Shown here: positions 36,835 through 45,512 of the stretch, piece by piece
Layout of the letters: the number at the start of each line of letters is the position of its first letter
Numbering within the stretch: the stretch's first letter is position 1
Assembly (NCBI RefSeq): GCF_003203515.1
Contig: NZ_BGNG01000001.1
Coordinates: 372,001 to 436,000, forward strand
Source: Glaciecola sp. KUL10
Lineage (GTDB): Bacteria; Pseudomonadota; Gammaproteobacteria; Enterobacterales; Alteromonadaceae
DNA: 64,000 nucleotides
Direction of reading: 5' to 3'
Notes under the pieces: model-generated
What the model was told of the DNA's origin: nothing
The model's database searches: none
Seen by the model: only the letters and a program-made list of their open reading frames with translations
Made by a program: the position numbers and the translations under genes

Positions 36835-38516
36835 AATTAAAAAATATTAAAAGAGAATGGTGGAAGGAAGCAGTGGTTTATCAAATTTACCCACGTAGCT
36901 TTCAAGACTCTAATGGAGATGGCATTGGCGACCTAAGGGGAATTATTAATCGCTTGGATTATATCAAAAGTCTTGGTGTTGATGTTATATGGTTAAATCC
37001 AATTTATGCTTCACCCAATCATGATAATGGTTATGACATCTCTGACTATCGCAACATTATGACAGAGTTCGGTGACATGAATGACTTTGACACTCTTCTT
37101 AAAGGCATGCATGAACGCGGTCTTAAAGTTGTGATGGATTTGGTAGTAAACCACTCAAGCAGTGAACACATTTGGTTTAAAGAAGCAAAAAAATCGCGTC
37201 AAAACCCTTACTACAATTATTATCATTGGTGGCCTGCTGAAAATGGAACGCCACCTGCGCGCTGGAGTTTCTTTGCGCCTGATGAAAGTGCATGGAGATA
37301 TAATAAGGCGACTGACTCATACTATCTTCATTATTTTGCGGTTGAGCAGCCGGATTTGAACTGGGAGAACCCTAAGCTTAGAGCCGAAATCTATGACATG
37401 ATGCACTTTTGGTTTAAAAAAGGAATTGACGGCTTTCGAATGGACGTAATTACTTTCATTTCGAAGCATGATGGATACCCCGAGTTTCCTTCTGAATACC
37501 ATGGTAACAAGATGATTGAAATTTATGCTCAAGGCCCCCGTTTACATAAATATCTAAATGAAATGCACAATGAGGTACTGAAGCACTACGATGTTATGAC
37601 GGTTGCTGAGGGCCCAGGAACCCATGTTCACAATGTCCTAGATTTGGTAGCTGAGGATCGTGAAGAGTTAAATATGAATTATCATTTTGATCATCAATCA
37701 ATTGGCGTCGGTGAGCGCTATATTGTTGATGAGGACTATCAAAATTTAGTTAAATTCAAGCAAGTCATGAGTGAATGGGATGCAGTGTTTAATGAACGCG
37801 GATGGGGAACCATTTATTTTGGTAACCATGACTTTCCAAGAATGGTCACCAGATGGGCAAGCGATGCTCCAGAGCACCGCCGTAACGCTTCGAAAATGCT
37901 CACTACATATCTACTTTCCATGCGAGGAACGCCCTATTACTATATGGGTGATGAAATCGGCATGTCTAATATTAAATTTAACAGTATTGATGACTATCAA
38001 GACTTGATGACCATTAATTGGTATGAGTTGACCAAAATGGAAGGCGGTGACCTAGATCAGTTTATTGAGTCGCATAAGTTGTGTGGAAGAGATAATGCAC
38101 GTACACCAATACAATGGGATGACACTGAAAATGCCGGTTTCACTGAGGGTACGCCTTGGTTAAAAGTCAATCCAAATTACAAGTATGTCAACGTGGCATC
38201 TCAAGAAAAAGAGGCAGATTCAGAGCTCAATTACTTTAGAAAAATGGTCAAGTTAAGAGCAGATAATCTGACACTAATTTATGGTCAATACGAACTTCTA
38301 GCGCCTGACGATGAACAATTATATGCATTCACAAGGGTTCTTGATGACGATAAACTGTTAGTTTTATTGAATTTTTCTGACACAAAACTGGCTTATCGCC
38401 TGCCTCTCGAATTTAGTAGCGCTAATGTATTAATAAATAATATTAAACAGCTCTCTCTGAACGATACGTTAATTGAATTAGATGCATATCAAGCCGTAAT
38501 TTTAAGAAGAAATTAA
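36831..38516 (+). CDS. Alpha-glucosidase (GH13)
   Basis: A 561-residue GH13 enzyme without a signal peptide. WWKEAVVYQIYPRSFQDSNG opens the barrel. Region I is DLVVNHSS, region II GFRMDVI holds the nucleophile Asp, region III VAEGPG holds the acid Glu, and region IV FGNHDFPR holds the transition-state Asp. The set and length fit alpha-glucosidases or oligo-1,6-glucosidases that split maltose-type sugars inside the cell. The GTG start overlaps the transporter stop. Released glucose would join the pgm/glgC glycogen route. Confidence 0.93.
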   Translation: MKLKNIKREWWKEAVVYQIYPRSFQDSNGDGIGDLRGIINRLDYIKSLGVDVIWLNPIYASPNHDNGYDISDYRNIMTEFGDMNDFDTLLKGMHERGLKVVMDLVVNHSSSEHIWFKEAKKSRQNPYYNYYHWWPAENGTPPARWSFFAPDESAWRYNKATDSYYLHYFAVEQPDLNWENPKLRAEIYDMMHFWFKKGIDGFRMDVITFISKHDGYPEFPSEYHGNKMIEIYAQGPRLHKYLNEMHNEVLKHYDVMTVAEGPGTHVHNVLDLVAEDREELNMNYHFDHQSIGVGERYIVDEDYQNLVKFKQVMSEWDAVFNERGWGTIYFGNHDFPRMVTRWASDAPEHRRNASKMLTTYLLSMRGTPYYYMGDEIGMSNIKFNSIDDYQDLMTINWYELTKMEGGDLDQFIESHKLCGRDNARTPIQWDDTENAGFTEGTPWLKVNPNYKYVNVASQEKEADSELNYFRKMVKLRADNLTLIYGQYELLAPDDEQLYAFTRVLDDDKLLVLLNFSDTKLAYRLPLEFSSANVLINNIKQLSLNDTLIELDAYQAVILRRN

Positions 38517-38531
38517 CAGTGTATTGGCTAA

Positions 38532-38582
38532 GTGGCCTAAATTTCTTCGCACCTCTTGCGAGGTAAAAAGATATTAGGCCAA
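38532..38582. repeat. Long imperfect inverted repeat after the alpha-glucosidase gene
   Basis: TGGCCTAA and TTAGGCCA pair at the ends, a middle TTTCTT/AAGATA segment pairs in part, and ACCTC/GAGGT closes on a 4-base loop. The whole gives a ~50-base hairpin starting ~16 bases after the stop codon. No T run follows in either direction, so it is not a typical terminator. The remaining bases of the 330-base gap (38583-38846) are AT-rich and show no gene. Confidence 0.5.
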
Positions 38583-38846
38583 TCCAAAATGATAGTAACT
38601 TTTAACTTATTTTATTTTCAACCAAACAACTGTTAACGGCCAAGCACTTACAAAATCAGGGTAAACAATACGCAGAATGCCCACAGACCTCGTAAGTGCC
38701 ACCCTATCGAATACTTTTACTTAAGCCATATTAAAGAGGCTTCAGCTAAGTAGCAGATATTAAATAACATTCTCGAATAAGTTCTAGCTTTATTGATACA
38801 CTAATAATGCTATTCTACCCTCATGTAAACGCAAAAAATTACTGTC

Positions 38847-39617
38847 ATGTACGATTACCCTATATTAGATTTAAAAAATAAAGTTTCGCTTGATGAGTGG
38901 CACACTCGAATAGAGTTAGCAGCCTGTTATCGTTTACTGGTAATGCATGGGTGGGATGATCTGATACACACGCATGTTTCTGCAAGAATACCAGGAACAG
39001 ATGACCTTTTAATAAACGCATTTGGTTTAAGCTTTGAAGAAGTCACAGCTTCTAATTTAGTCAAAATCGACATTGACGGAAACAAACTTGATAAAGATTG
39101 TCCGTTTGATATCAATCCAGCAGGATTTACTATCCACAGTGCCGTTCACAAAGCTAGGCATGAAGACCAATGTGCCCTTCACATTCATCATACAGATGCT
39201 ATTGCGGTAGCAAGCTGTGAACAAGGACTCATGCCGTATAGTCAATATTCAGCATTTGCGCTTGCGAGCATGAGCTATCACCAATACGAAGGTCTTGCTG
39301 TCAATCATGAAGAAATTAAACGGCTTCAAGAAGACCTAGGCGAAGCTAATTTTATGCTTTTGCGCAACCATGGCGCACTCACGATGGGCTTAACCATTGG
39401 CGATGCGTTTATGCATATGTACGACCTAATTCGCGCTTGCGAAATCCAAGTAAAATTACAACATGCTAAAAACGATGTAATACAAGTCGCTCCAAGTATT
39501 ATCGAAGGTATAAAAGCACAAGCAAATGTTGTACATACAGGATTGAGTGGCGGTCAAAAAGCTTGGCCTGCTATGATGCGACGAGTTAAGCGTTTATACC
39601 CTGATTTTGATCAATAA
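38847..39617 (+). CDS. Class II aldolase/adducin-family protein
   Basis: A 256-residue metal-dependent aldolase-fold protein. GWDDLIHTHVSARIPG near the N-terminus, LHIHHTDAIAVAS near residue 112 with the metal-binding HxH, and LLRNHGALTMG near residue 170 with the third His are the family marks. The class covers fuculose-1-P and rhamnulose-1-P aldolases as well as decarboxylases and isomerases. The downstream dehydratase, 15 bases away, suggests the pair handles sugar acids. The exact reaction is not readable. Confidence 0.85.
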   Translation: MYDYPILDLKNKVSLDEWHTRIELAACYRLLVMHGWDDLIHTHVSARIPGTDDLLINAFGLSFEEVTASNLVKIDIDGNKLDKDCPFDINPAGFTIHSAVHKARHEDQCALHIHHTDAIAVASCEQGLMPYSQYSAFALASMSYHQYEGLAVNHEEIKRLQEDLGEANFMLLRNHGALTMGLTIGDAFMHMYDLIRACEIQVKLQHAKNDVIQVAPSIIEGIKAQANVVHTGLSGGQKAWPAMMRRVKRLYPDFDQ

Positions 39618-39632
39618 TTAGAAGCAAATAAA

Positions 39633-40808
39633 ATGAAAATTACCCAAATTGAAATTTTTGATATTCACTGTCCTGAACGTCCACCTTGGAACCCAATTTT
39701 TGTGCGTATTCACACCGATGAAGGAATTAATGGTGTAGGTGAAGCAGGACTCGCTTATGATTGGGGACACAGTGCAGCCGCGGCAATGATCAAAGAAATC
39801 GCTGAAGCGGTGCTAATTGGTTTTGACCCGTTTAAAACCGAACTTTTGTGGTCAAGAATGCTCCGCGAGAGCTTTTGGGGGCTCGGTGGTGGGCCGGTTT
39901 TATATGCGGCAATGAGTGCAATAGACACTGCTCTTTGGGATATAAAAGGTAAAGCATTAAACGTACCCGTATATCAACTACTAGGTGGTAAAACCAACGA
40001 TAATTTACGCACCTATGCCAGCCAATTACAATTTGATTGGAGCCAAGATTGTATAAAAATGCTCAGCCCAGATGATTATAAACGTGCTGCAGCAAAAGCA
40101 ATGGCTGAAGGATACGACGCCGTTAAAGTTGACCCGATTGTGTATGATGAAAACGGAGACTCTAGTTTTGATCGAACCAAACTATTCACACCGAAACAGA
40201 TGAAACTGTTTGGTGATCGTCTCCGAGCAATTAGAGAAGAGGTCGGTGATGAAGTTGATATAATCTTTGAAGCACATTCACTAATGGGTTGCGCCTCTGC
40301 AATACAAATGGGTAAAGTCATTGAAGAGGTCGGATGCATGATGTTTGAGGAACCCGTCAATTATTTAAATTCTGCAGTACATAAAAAGGTGTCAGAACGC
40401 GTTGATGTACCCATTGCAGGTGGAGAGCGTCTTTACCACCGTTGGGATTGTCGTCCCTACTTTGAAGACCAATCTATTGATGTGCTTCAACCTGATGTGG
40501 GACTTTGCGGCGGATTCACTGAAGCAAAAAAAGTATGTGACTATGCTGATGTTTATGACATTCGAGTTCAAGCACATGTTTGTGGGGGTCCAGTGGCAAC
40601 TGCTGCATCACTGCAATTAGAGGCAGCAATTCCAAATTTTTTAATTCACGAACACCATACGTACGCCATTAAACATTGGAATCGCGAATTATGTATTCAA
40701 GACTACCAACCGATTAATGGAAAATTCCAGGTGCCTGATTTACCGGGAATTGGAATAGAACTGAATGACAAGGTCGTTAATCGTTCTCCTAAAGTAACCG
40801 TAAAATAA
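39633..40808 (+). CDS. Mandelate-racemase/enolase-superfamily sugar acid dehydratase (DgoD-like)
   Basis: A 391-residue two-domain protein. The N-terminal cap begins MKITQIEIFDIHCPERPPW. The barrel has ALWDIKGKALNVPVYQLLGG, the catalytic-base motif VKVDP, metal ligands in IFEAHS and MFEEPV, then PIAGGERLYHRWD and the catalytic His of VQAHVCGGP. The GERL..RWD and the His near the end match galactonate dehydratase (DgoD) and related aldonate dehydratases, which lose water to give 2-keto-3-deoxy acids. The upstream aldolase and the nearby lactonase and SDR fit that pathway. The substrate (galactonate, fuconate, rhamnonate or other) is open. Confidence 0.85.
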   Translation: MKITQIEIFDIHCPERPPWNPIFVRIHTDEGINGVGEAGLAYDWGHSAAAAMIKEIAEAVLIGFDPFKTELLWSRMLRESFWGLGGGPVLYAAMSAIDTALWDIKGKALNVPVYQLLGGKTNDNLRTYASQLQFDWSQDCIKMLSPDDYKRAAAKAMAEGYDAVKVDPIVYDENGDSSFDRTKLFTPKQMKLFGDRLRAIREEVGDEVDIIFEAHSLMGCASAIQMGKVIEEVGCMMFEEPVNYLNSAVHKKVSERVDVPIAGGERLYHRWDCRPYFEDQSIDVLQPDVGLCGGFTEAKKVCDYADVYDIRVQAHVCGGPVATAASLQLEAAIPNFLIHEHHTYAIKHWNRELCIQDYQPINGKFQVPDLPGIGIELNDKVVNRSPKVTVK

Positions 40809-40912
40809 AGTTTGTTTTTCTAGTAAATATTGGGTTTGAAAAACCAATACAATTGCCGATAAGGAATATCAAAGGTATAACCATTATTTCAACAAGGTAA
40901 ATTCAACCCAAT

Positions 40913-43180
40913 ATGCCAAATTATCTGTATTTACGCATACTCAAACTAATTGTCATATTAGTGTTGAGTACTGCGTTCGTTATTTTGGTTGCTGTGTGGC
41001 AGAGCACAAGTAAGACCGTTCATAAAAATATCTATGGTTCGCTCACACATGTACAATCTTCCACAGAAGATCACTTGCGTAAAATTAGCGACAGCAATTC
41101 AGATGTTTTAAAAATTGCATTTAATGATAATCTAAGTTTAGGTGAGCTTAAAAGTATACAACAAACACTTTCTATTGATTTTCTGGTGTTGAACACAGAA
41201 GATGGTGTCGAATTAATAACAGATTCATTTTCAGAACTCACAAATATTGAAAAAAACCTTTTTGAGTTAAATACTCAATTAACTTACTTTTTCCTACTAA
41301 AGAACGACCAACTATACTTTATCAATAACGCATATATCGAGAGTTCAGAACGACAGGTTTATCACGGCTATAAAATCAACGAAGCTTGGCTCAAAAACCT
41401 CTCTGACTTATCTGGTATAAATCTATCTTTGGTTATCAATGATCAAAGTGCACCGACAATAACTACTTTAGAAGACCCAATAATAAGCACCTTAATTCTT
41501 CAAAAAGGCGTTGTCTCAGATAGCTATTTTGATTTGTTTAACCCATCTATCATATTTGGTTTACAACCACTTTTCACAGCCGAACTTTCCTTGAGCAATG
41601 TTATAGGCGCTCATGCGTCTATTTTTATGTCCATAAATGCAGAAAGAGTTTCTGGTAACTTTTTGAAACTGCAGAGCACCATTGGCGTAGTTGCGCTTAT
41701 TGCTGTAATAATAGCTTCTTTCTTAGGGCTCTTAACGACAAAAAAGATAACCAGACCAATTGAGGCGCTCACAAAATACGCGAGCAGAATTTCAAAAGGT
41801 GATTATCGCGCCAATATTACTCCAGAAGGATTATCGGCTGAGTTTCAAAGCTTGTTCAATACTTTTGATAGCATGAAACAGAATATTGAGCAGCGAGAAT
41901 CAGAGATCCTATATCGCTCATTGCATGACAGCGTTACACCTCTTCACAACAGGGAGTTTATAAAATCCTACGTTGTTTCAAAGTTTGAACAGGCTTTCGA
42001 GTTTCAGGGTGTCATCATACATATCCTAAACTTTAGGGAAATTAACGACGTGTTTGGCAATGAATTTGGTGATGCTTGTCTCGTACGGTTTTCTAACAGA
42101 CTGCTATCGCTTCCAGGCAAAGCCGCTAGATTCAGCGGTGCGGAGTTTTTATGGTTTCCAGATACCATATGCGATTTAAAAACCTTAGCATCTATAAAAC
42201 TAGATTTACAAAAATCGTTTATTGAAAACGGAATAAACGTAAGGCTTCAAATATCAATTGGTAAGCTTGATTGCCCTATTGATGCTCAAAATAACACACA
42301 GTTTTTTAAGCGGCTCGCAATACTGTCTGATACAAGTAAAGACAACCCCGACACTATTCAGTCTTTTTCAACAGAGGTCGAAAGAGAATACCTCGATCGA
42401 CTCACCTTAGTGAGTGAATTAAGCCATGAAATGGACAAAAACTGCGAAAACTTTAAGCTAGTTTATCAACCTTATAAGGGGCTGCATCAACAAACAAGAT
42501 ACCGAGCAGAGGCATTACTGCGCTGGCACTCCAAAGTGCTAGGAAATGTCGCGCCGGACATATTTATTCCACTGGCTGAAGAGATAGGCGTTATTAATCA
42601 AATAACAGAATGGGTAATCGAAACAGTCGTAAATGACTTAAAATGCTTAACGAAACAAAATATTGCGTGTGAAATATCCATTAATATATCTTCGCAAGAT
42701 TTATTCGATGAAAACTTTATTTCCAAGCTAGAAAGCATAAACGAGGATCATGAGATTGAAAATTCGAGCATCAGTTTTGAATTGACCGAATCGGTGCTTG
42801 TTAATGATGTTGCGGCGGCAAGAGAATTGATGCAATCAATCAAACGGCTTGGTTTCAAATTGGCATTGGATGACTTTGGTACCGGATATTCTTCGTTGGC
42901 TTATTTGTCCACGCTGCCAGTTGACACAATTAAACTCGACCATGCATTTGTGAAGGATTTAAGCGTATCCCTAGACAAAAGAACATTGAGTAAGCGCATC
43001 ATGCAAATAGCATCTGATTACAACATGGAACTTGTCGCTGAAGGTGTCGAAGATAAAGACAGTCTATCTTATTTAATGGAGCAGAGCTGTGAATGGGCGC
43101 AAGGCTTTTACATGAGTAAACCTTTAGCGCTAGAAGATGTTACGCGCTATTTTCAACATCAATCAGATAAAAACATTTAG
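40913..43180 (+). CDS. Membrane GGDEF-EAL protein, degenerate GGDEF
   Basis: A 755-residue signalling protein. A first transmembrane helix (residues ~8-28) is followed by a ~210-residue periplasmic sensor, a second helix near residues 257-280 and a HAMP-like segment. The GGDEF domain reads SGAEF in place of GGDEF, so it should not make c-di-GMP. The EAL domain has AEALLRW, ELTES, DDFGTGYSS and AEGVED intact and is probably an active phosphodiesterase. It may sense a ligand outside the cytoplasm. It sits between the dehydratase and the lactonase genes and ends 41 bases inside the latter, on the opposite strand. Confidence 0.9.
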   Translation: MPNYLYLRILKLIVILVLSTAFVILVAVWQSTSKTVHKNIYGSLTHVQSSTEDHLRKISDSNSDVLKIAFNDNLSLGELKSIQQTLSIDFLVLNTEDGVELITDSFSELTNIEKNLFELNTQLTYFFLLKNDQLYFINNAYIESSERQVYHGYKINEAWLKNLSDLSGINLSLVINDQSAPTITTLEDPIISTLILQKGVVSDSYFDLFNPSIIFGLQPLFTAELSLSNVIGAHASIFMSINAERVSGNFLKLQSTIGVVALIAVIIASFLGLLTTKKITRPIEALTKYASRISKGDYRANITPEGLSAEFQSLFNTFDSMKQNIEQRESEILYRSLHDSVTPLHNREFIKSYVVSKFEQAFEFQGVIIHILNFREINDVFGNEFGDACLVRFSNRLLSLPGKAARFSGAEFLWFPDTICDLKTLASIKLDLQKSFIENGINVRLQISIGKLDCPIDAQNNTQFFKRLAILSDTSKDNPDTIQSFSTEVEREYLDRLTLVSELSHEMDKNCENFKLVYQPYKGLHQQTRYRAEALLRWHSKVLGNVAPDIFIPLAEEIGVINQITEWVIETVVNDLKCLTKQNIACEISINISSQDLFDENFISKLESINEDHEIENSSISFELTESVLVNDVAAARELMQSIKRLGFKLALDDFGTGYSSLAYLSTLPVDTIKLDHAFVKDLSVSLDKRTLSKRIMQIASDYNMELVAEGVEDKDSLSYLMEQSCEWAQGFYMSKPLALEDVTRYFQHQSDKNI

Positions 43181-44069
43181 CACTAGCATAGGTAAGTTGG
43201 TGAAAATCAAGCTCGCACAAAATGCATACCTGTAAAACATCCGCCCAATAATCTTGATACGGTTTACTAAAAAGAGTCAGTGGAAAGTTACTTGCAAACA
43301 TCACCCTGTTTAATTCAAAGTGTTTGGTGACATGTAGCAATAATTCACAAAGTGCTTCTGTTTGATAATTTCGGTTTGTCATTTCAAAGCCTGATAACTT
43401 TATGTGCAAATTATCTAATGTAGCTAAAGCAGCCAAGCTTTGTTCAATATTGCGTTCCATGCAGTCAGTATGAGATAAAAAATAAGATTGTTTTTTCATT
43501 CCGAAATGCATAAAGCCGACATGATTCAAGACAAGCTTTAACTGAGGAAATACTTCAAAAAATTTGACAACATGGATAGTGTTATCAATATTTGAAGCCT
43601 CATAATGCAACTCAAAAATTAACCCCATCGCCTCAATAACCGCGATGTTTTTTGCTGTATTTTGGTGGTTTAGTGTTTCAAATAGATGTTCATTGAGAAT
43701 AAACCGAATTCCTCGAAAAGAAGGGTATTGAGTGAAACACAAGAGTTGGCTTGAAAATTCACTGCACTCCATGGTGATATCGAGAAATGCGATGCTTGCA
43801 AACGCAATTGATTCATGGGTTTGTGATTTCATCTTTCTCTCTAGCCACTCAACTTCTCTTATAGGTGTACTATTATCAAACCCAGCTTCTATATGAACAA
43901 AACTAGATAACTCAAACGCATCATTTAACAACAAATGATCGACATCAAAATCTTGATGAATAATGCTTTTATCAGGCCAAAACGGTTCATTTGTTGACTT
44001 AAGCCAATCATATTTCCCCTTTTGAAGTTCAAAAAGATGTACATGAGGGTCGACGATTTTACGTTTCAT
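43140..44069 (-). CDS. Amidohydrolase-2/COG3618 family lactonase
   Basis: A 309-residue metal-dependent TIM-barrel hydrolase. It starts MKRKIVDPHVHLFELQKGKY, the family N-terminus, and continues with FRGIRFILNE, LVLNHVG and LHIKLSGFE, then VMFASNFPLT. Members open sugar lactones such as L-fucono- or L-rhamnono-lactone. The start is at 44069, four bases after the SDR stop codon; ten further upstream residues are not part of the family. The 3' end overlaps the convergent EAL gene by 41 bases. The SDR-lactonase pair fits oxidation of a sugar to a lactone and its opening to an aldonate. Confidence 0.83.
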   Translation of the reverse strand: MKRKIVDPHVHLFELQKGKYDWLKSTNEPFWPDKSIIHQDFDVDHLLLNDAFELSSFVHIEAGFDNSTPIREVEWLERKMKSQTHESIAFASIAFLDITMECSEFSSQLLCFTQYPSFRGIRFILNEHLFETLNHQNTAKNIAVIEAMGLIFELHYEASNIDNTIHVVKFFEVFPQLKLVLNHVGFMHFGMKKQSYFLSHTDCMERNIEQSLAALATLDNLHIKLSGFEMTNRNYQTEALCELLLHVTKHFELNRVMFASNFPLTLFSKPYQDYWADVLQVCILCELDFHQLTYASAKCFYLIDVENSA

Positions 44070-44073
44070 TGAG

Positions 44074-44799
44074 CTAACCTGTTGTATAACCACCATCAAT
44101 CACTTGCAAGCTCCCTGTAATAAAACTAGCAGTGCTACCGGCTAAAAATAATGCATAAGCAGCTACTTCTTCCGGTTGACCAAGGCGGCCAATAGGTTGC
44201 AGCGACGCCTCCTCTTGATGAACGGCTTGTTTGTCCGCACCAGAAATTTCACAATAACGGTCAATGGCATTGTGGTACAAAGGCGTTTCAATGGTACCAG
44301 GACAAATAGCATTGGCTCTAATATTGTATTTTGCATAATCAAGGGCTGTGGTTTTTGCGATCGAAGCTAAAGCATGCTTACTTAGGTTATAGGCAAACGA
44401 ATTAGCTTTAGCGACTAAGGCTTGTTCTGATGCAATATATATTATTGAGCCACCCTTTTCTTTCATAAATGGGATACAGGCTTGAGTTAAATAAAAAGCA
44501 CCCTTCACGTTAATCGCTAGTATGCGTTCAAAATCTTCGGCTGAGGTGTTCTCAATATCCGCGCTAAAATGAATGCCGGCATTAGAAATAATTGTATCAA
44601 TTTGATGACGCCTACTAATCTGATGGACGGCATCAACGATAGATTGCTGTTGAGTAACATCGCATTGAATATGAGTACCATACGTTCCACTTTGAATATC
44701 TAAATTGAAAACCTCATACTGAGCTTTTTCAAACGCAGCTGCAATCGACTCTCCTATTCCAGAGGAGCCGCCTGTAATAATCATTGCTTTGGTCATCAT
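44074..44799 (-). CDS. Short-chain dehydrogenase/reductase, sugar-type
   Basis: A 241-residue classical SDR. The NAD(P)-binding motif ITGGSSGIG is near residue 8 and NAG is near residue 93. The catalytic Ser is in YIASEQ, with Tyr and Lys in YNLSKHA, and it ends with TGSLQVIDGGYT. The DIQSGT region after the second strand suggests NAD use. Together with the adjacent lactonase it could oxidise an aldose (for example L-fucose or L-rhamnose type); it could instead reduce or oxidise a keto-deoxy acid. It starts at MMTKAM or MTKAM; both are equivalent. Confidence 0.85.
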   Translation of the reverse strand: MMTKAMIITGGSSGIGESIAAAFEKAQYEVFNLDIQSGTYGTHIQCDVTQQQSIVDAVHQISRRHQIDTIISNAGIHFSADIENTSAEDFERILAINVKGAFYLTQACIPFMKEKGGSIIYIASEQALVAKANSFAYNLSKHALASIAKTTALDYAKYNIRANAICPGTIETPLYHNAIDRYCEISGADKQAVHQEEASLQPIGRLGQPEEVAAYALFLAGSTASFITGSLQVIDGGYTTG

Positions 44800-45060
44800 T
44801 TACAATCCGATCGTTTAACTACCTAAATTTTGAGTATGCTAGCACTCTTCTTAATCCGGTACGAAATATTTAAAATCTATCAGTTCACTTAACAAAGAAA
44901 AAAGCGTCAAAAAATTGTCAGCATAAACACTGAGTTATCTCGTAAGCGCATAATCATCCTGTTTTTACTATTGATCACCTCACCTAAAACCCGTTTAATA
45001 ACGCTAGAAAAATAAGAAAAGTACAAAAATAAATAATAAAAATTAGGGAAGGAAAGATTT

Positions 45061-45288
45061 ATGTTTAGCCACGATCGCGAAGATTATATCGAAAGAAAGT
45101 TGCTTCACATGCGCTCTCAGTTAATAGCTTATCAAGACATTATTGAAAACGGTAATAAGCTCAATGAAATTACGCATTGTAATATTATCGACAGCCTTCA
45201 ACTATCGATTGAAGAAGTGCTAAATGCAGTGCAAAAAACGCAAATTATCAAGCAGAACAAAAAAGGCGAAGTGTTTAATTTGGTTTGA
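45061..45288 (+). CDS. Small hypothetical protein
   Basis: A 75-residue, helical, charged protein with a good ribosome-binding site (AAGGAA, about 8 bases before the ATG). It begins MFSHDREDYIERKLLHMR and holds a Gln/Asn-rich middle. No signal or domain is recognised. It lies between the SDR and tRNA-Val on its own strand. The good start region makes it likely to be translated. Confidence 0.6.
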   Translation: MFSHDREDYIERKLLHMRSQLIAYQDIIENGNKLNEITHCNIIDSLQLSIEEVLNAVQKTQIIKQNKKGEVFNLV

Positions 45289-45304
45289 TTGTGCGAATAA
45301 GAAG

Positions 45305-45381
<77 letters not shown>

Positions 45382-45413
45382 ATTCGTTAGACTAGTTGTC
45401 TAATTCGGCGCGT

Positions 45414-45442
45414 ATGATAACCACGTAATTGGGCTTACGCAA
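45414..45442 (-). promoter_or_regulatory. Sigma-70 promoter of tRNA-Val
   Basis: On the minus strand TTGCGT (-35) and TATCAT (-10) are 17 bases apart, followed by a GC-rich discriminator, ACGCGCCG. It lies ~33 bases before the tRNA 5' end. The GC-rich discriminator is typical of stringently controlled stable-RNA promoters. Confidence 0.7.
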
Positions 45443-45512
45443 GCGTATTTAAACAAATATGTGCATCTTGTGTTTGTTTGCTGTTTTTTCAAACAGAAAC
45501 AAACACAAAACG

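Noticed and set aside
39633-40808. 3,6-anhydro-L-galactonate cycloisomerase of agar breakdown
   Set aside because: The cap and the GERL..RWD motif fit DgoD-like dehydratases better, and no agarase or related gene is in the window.
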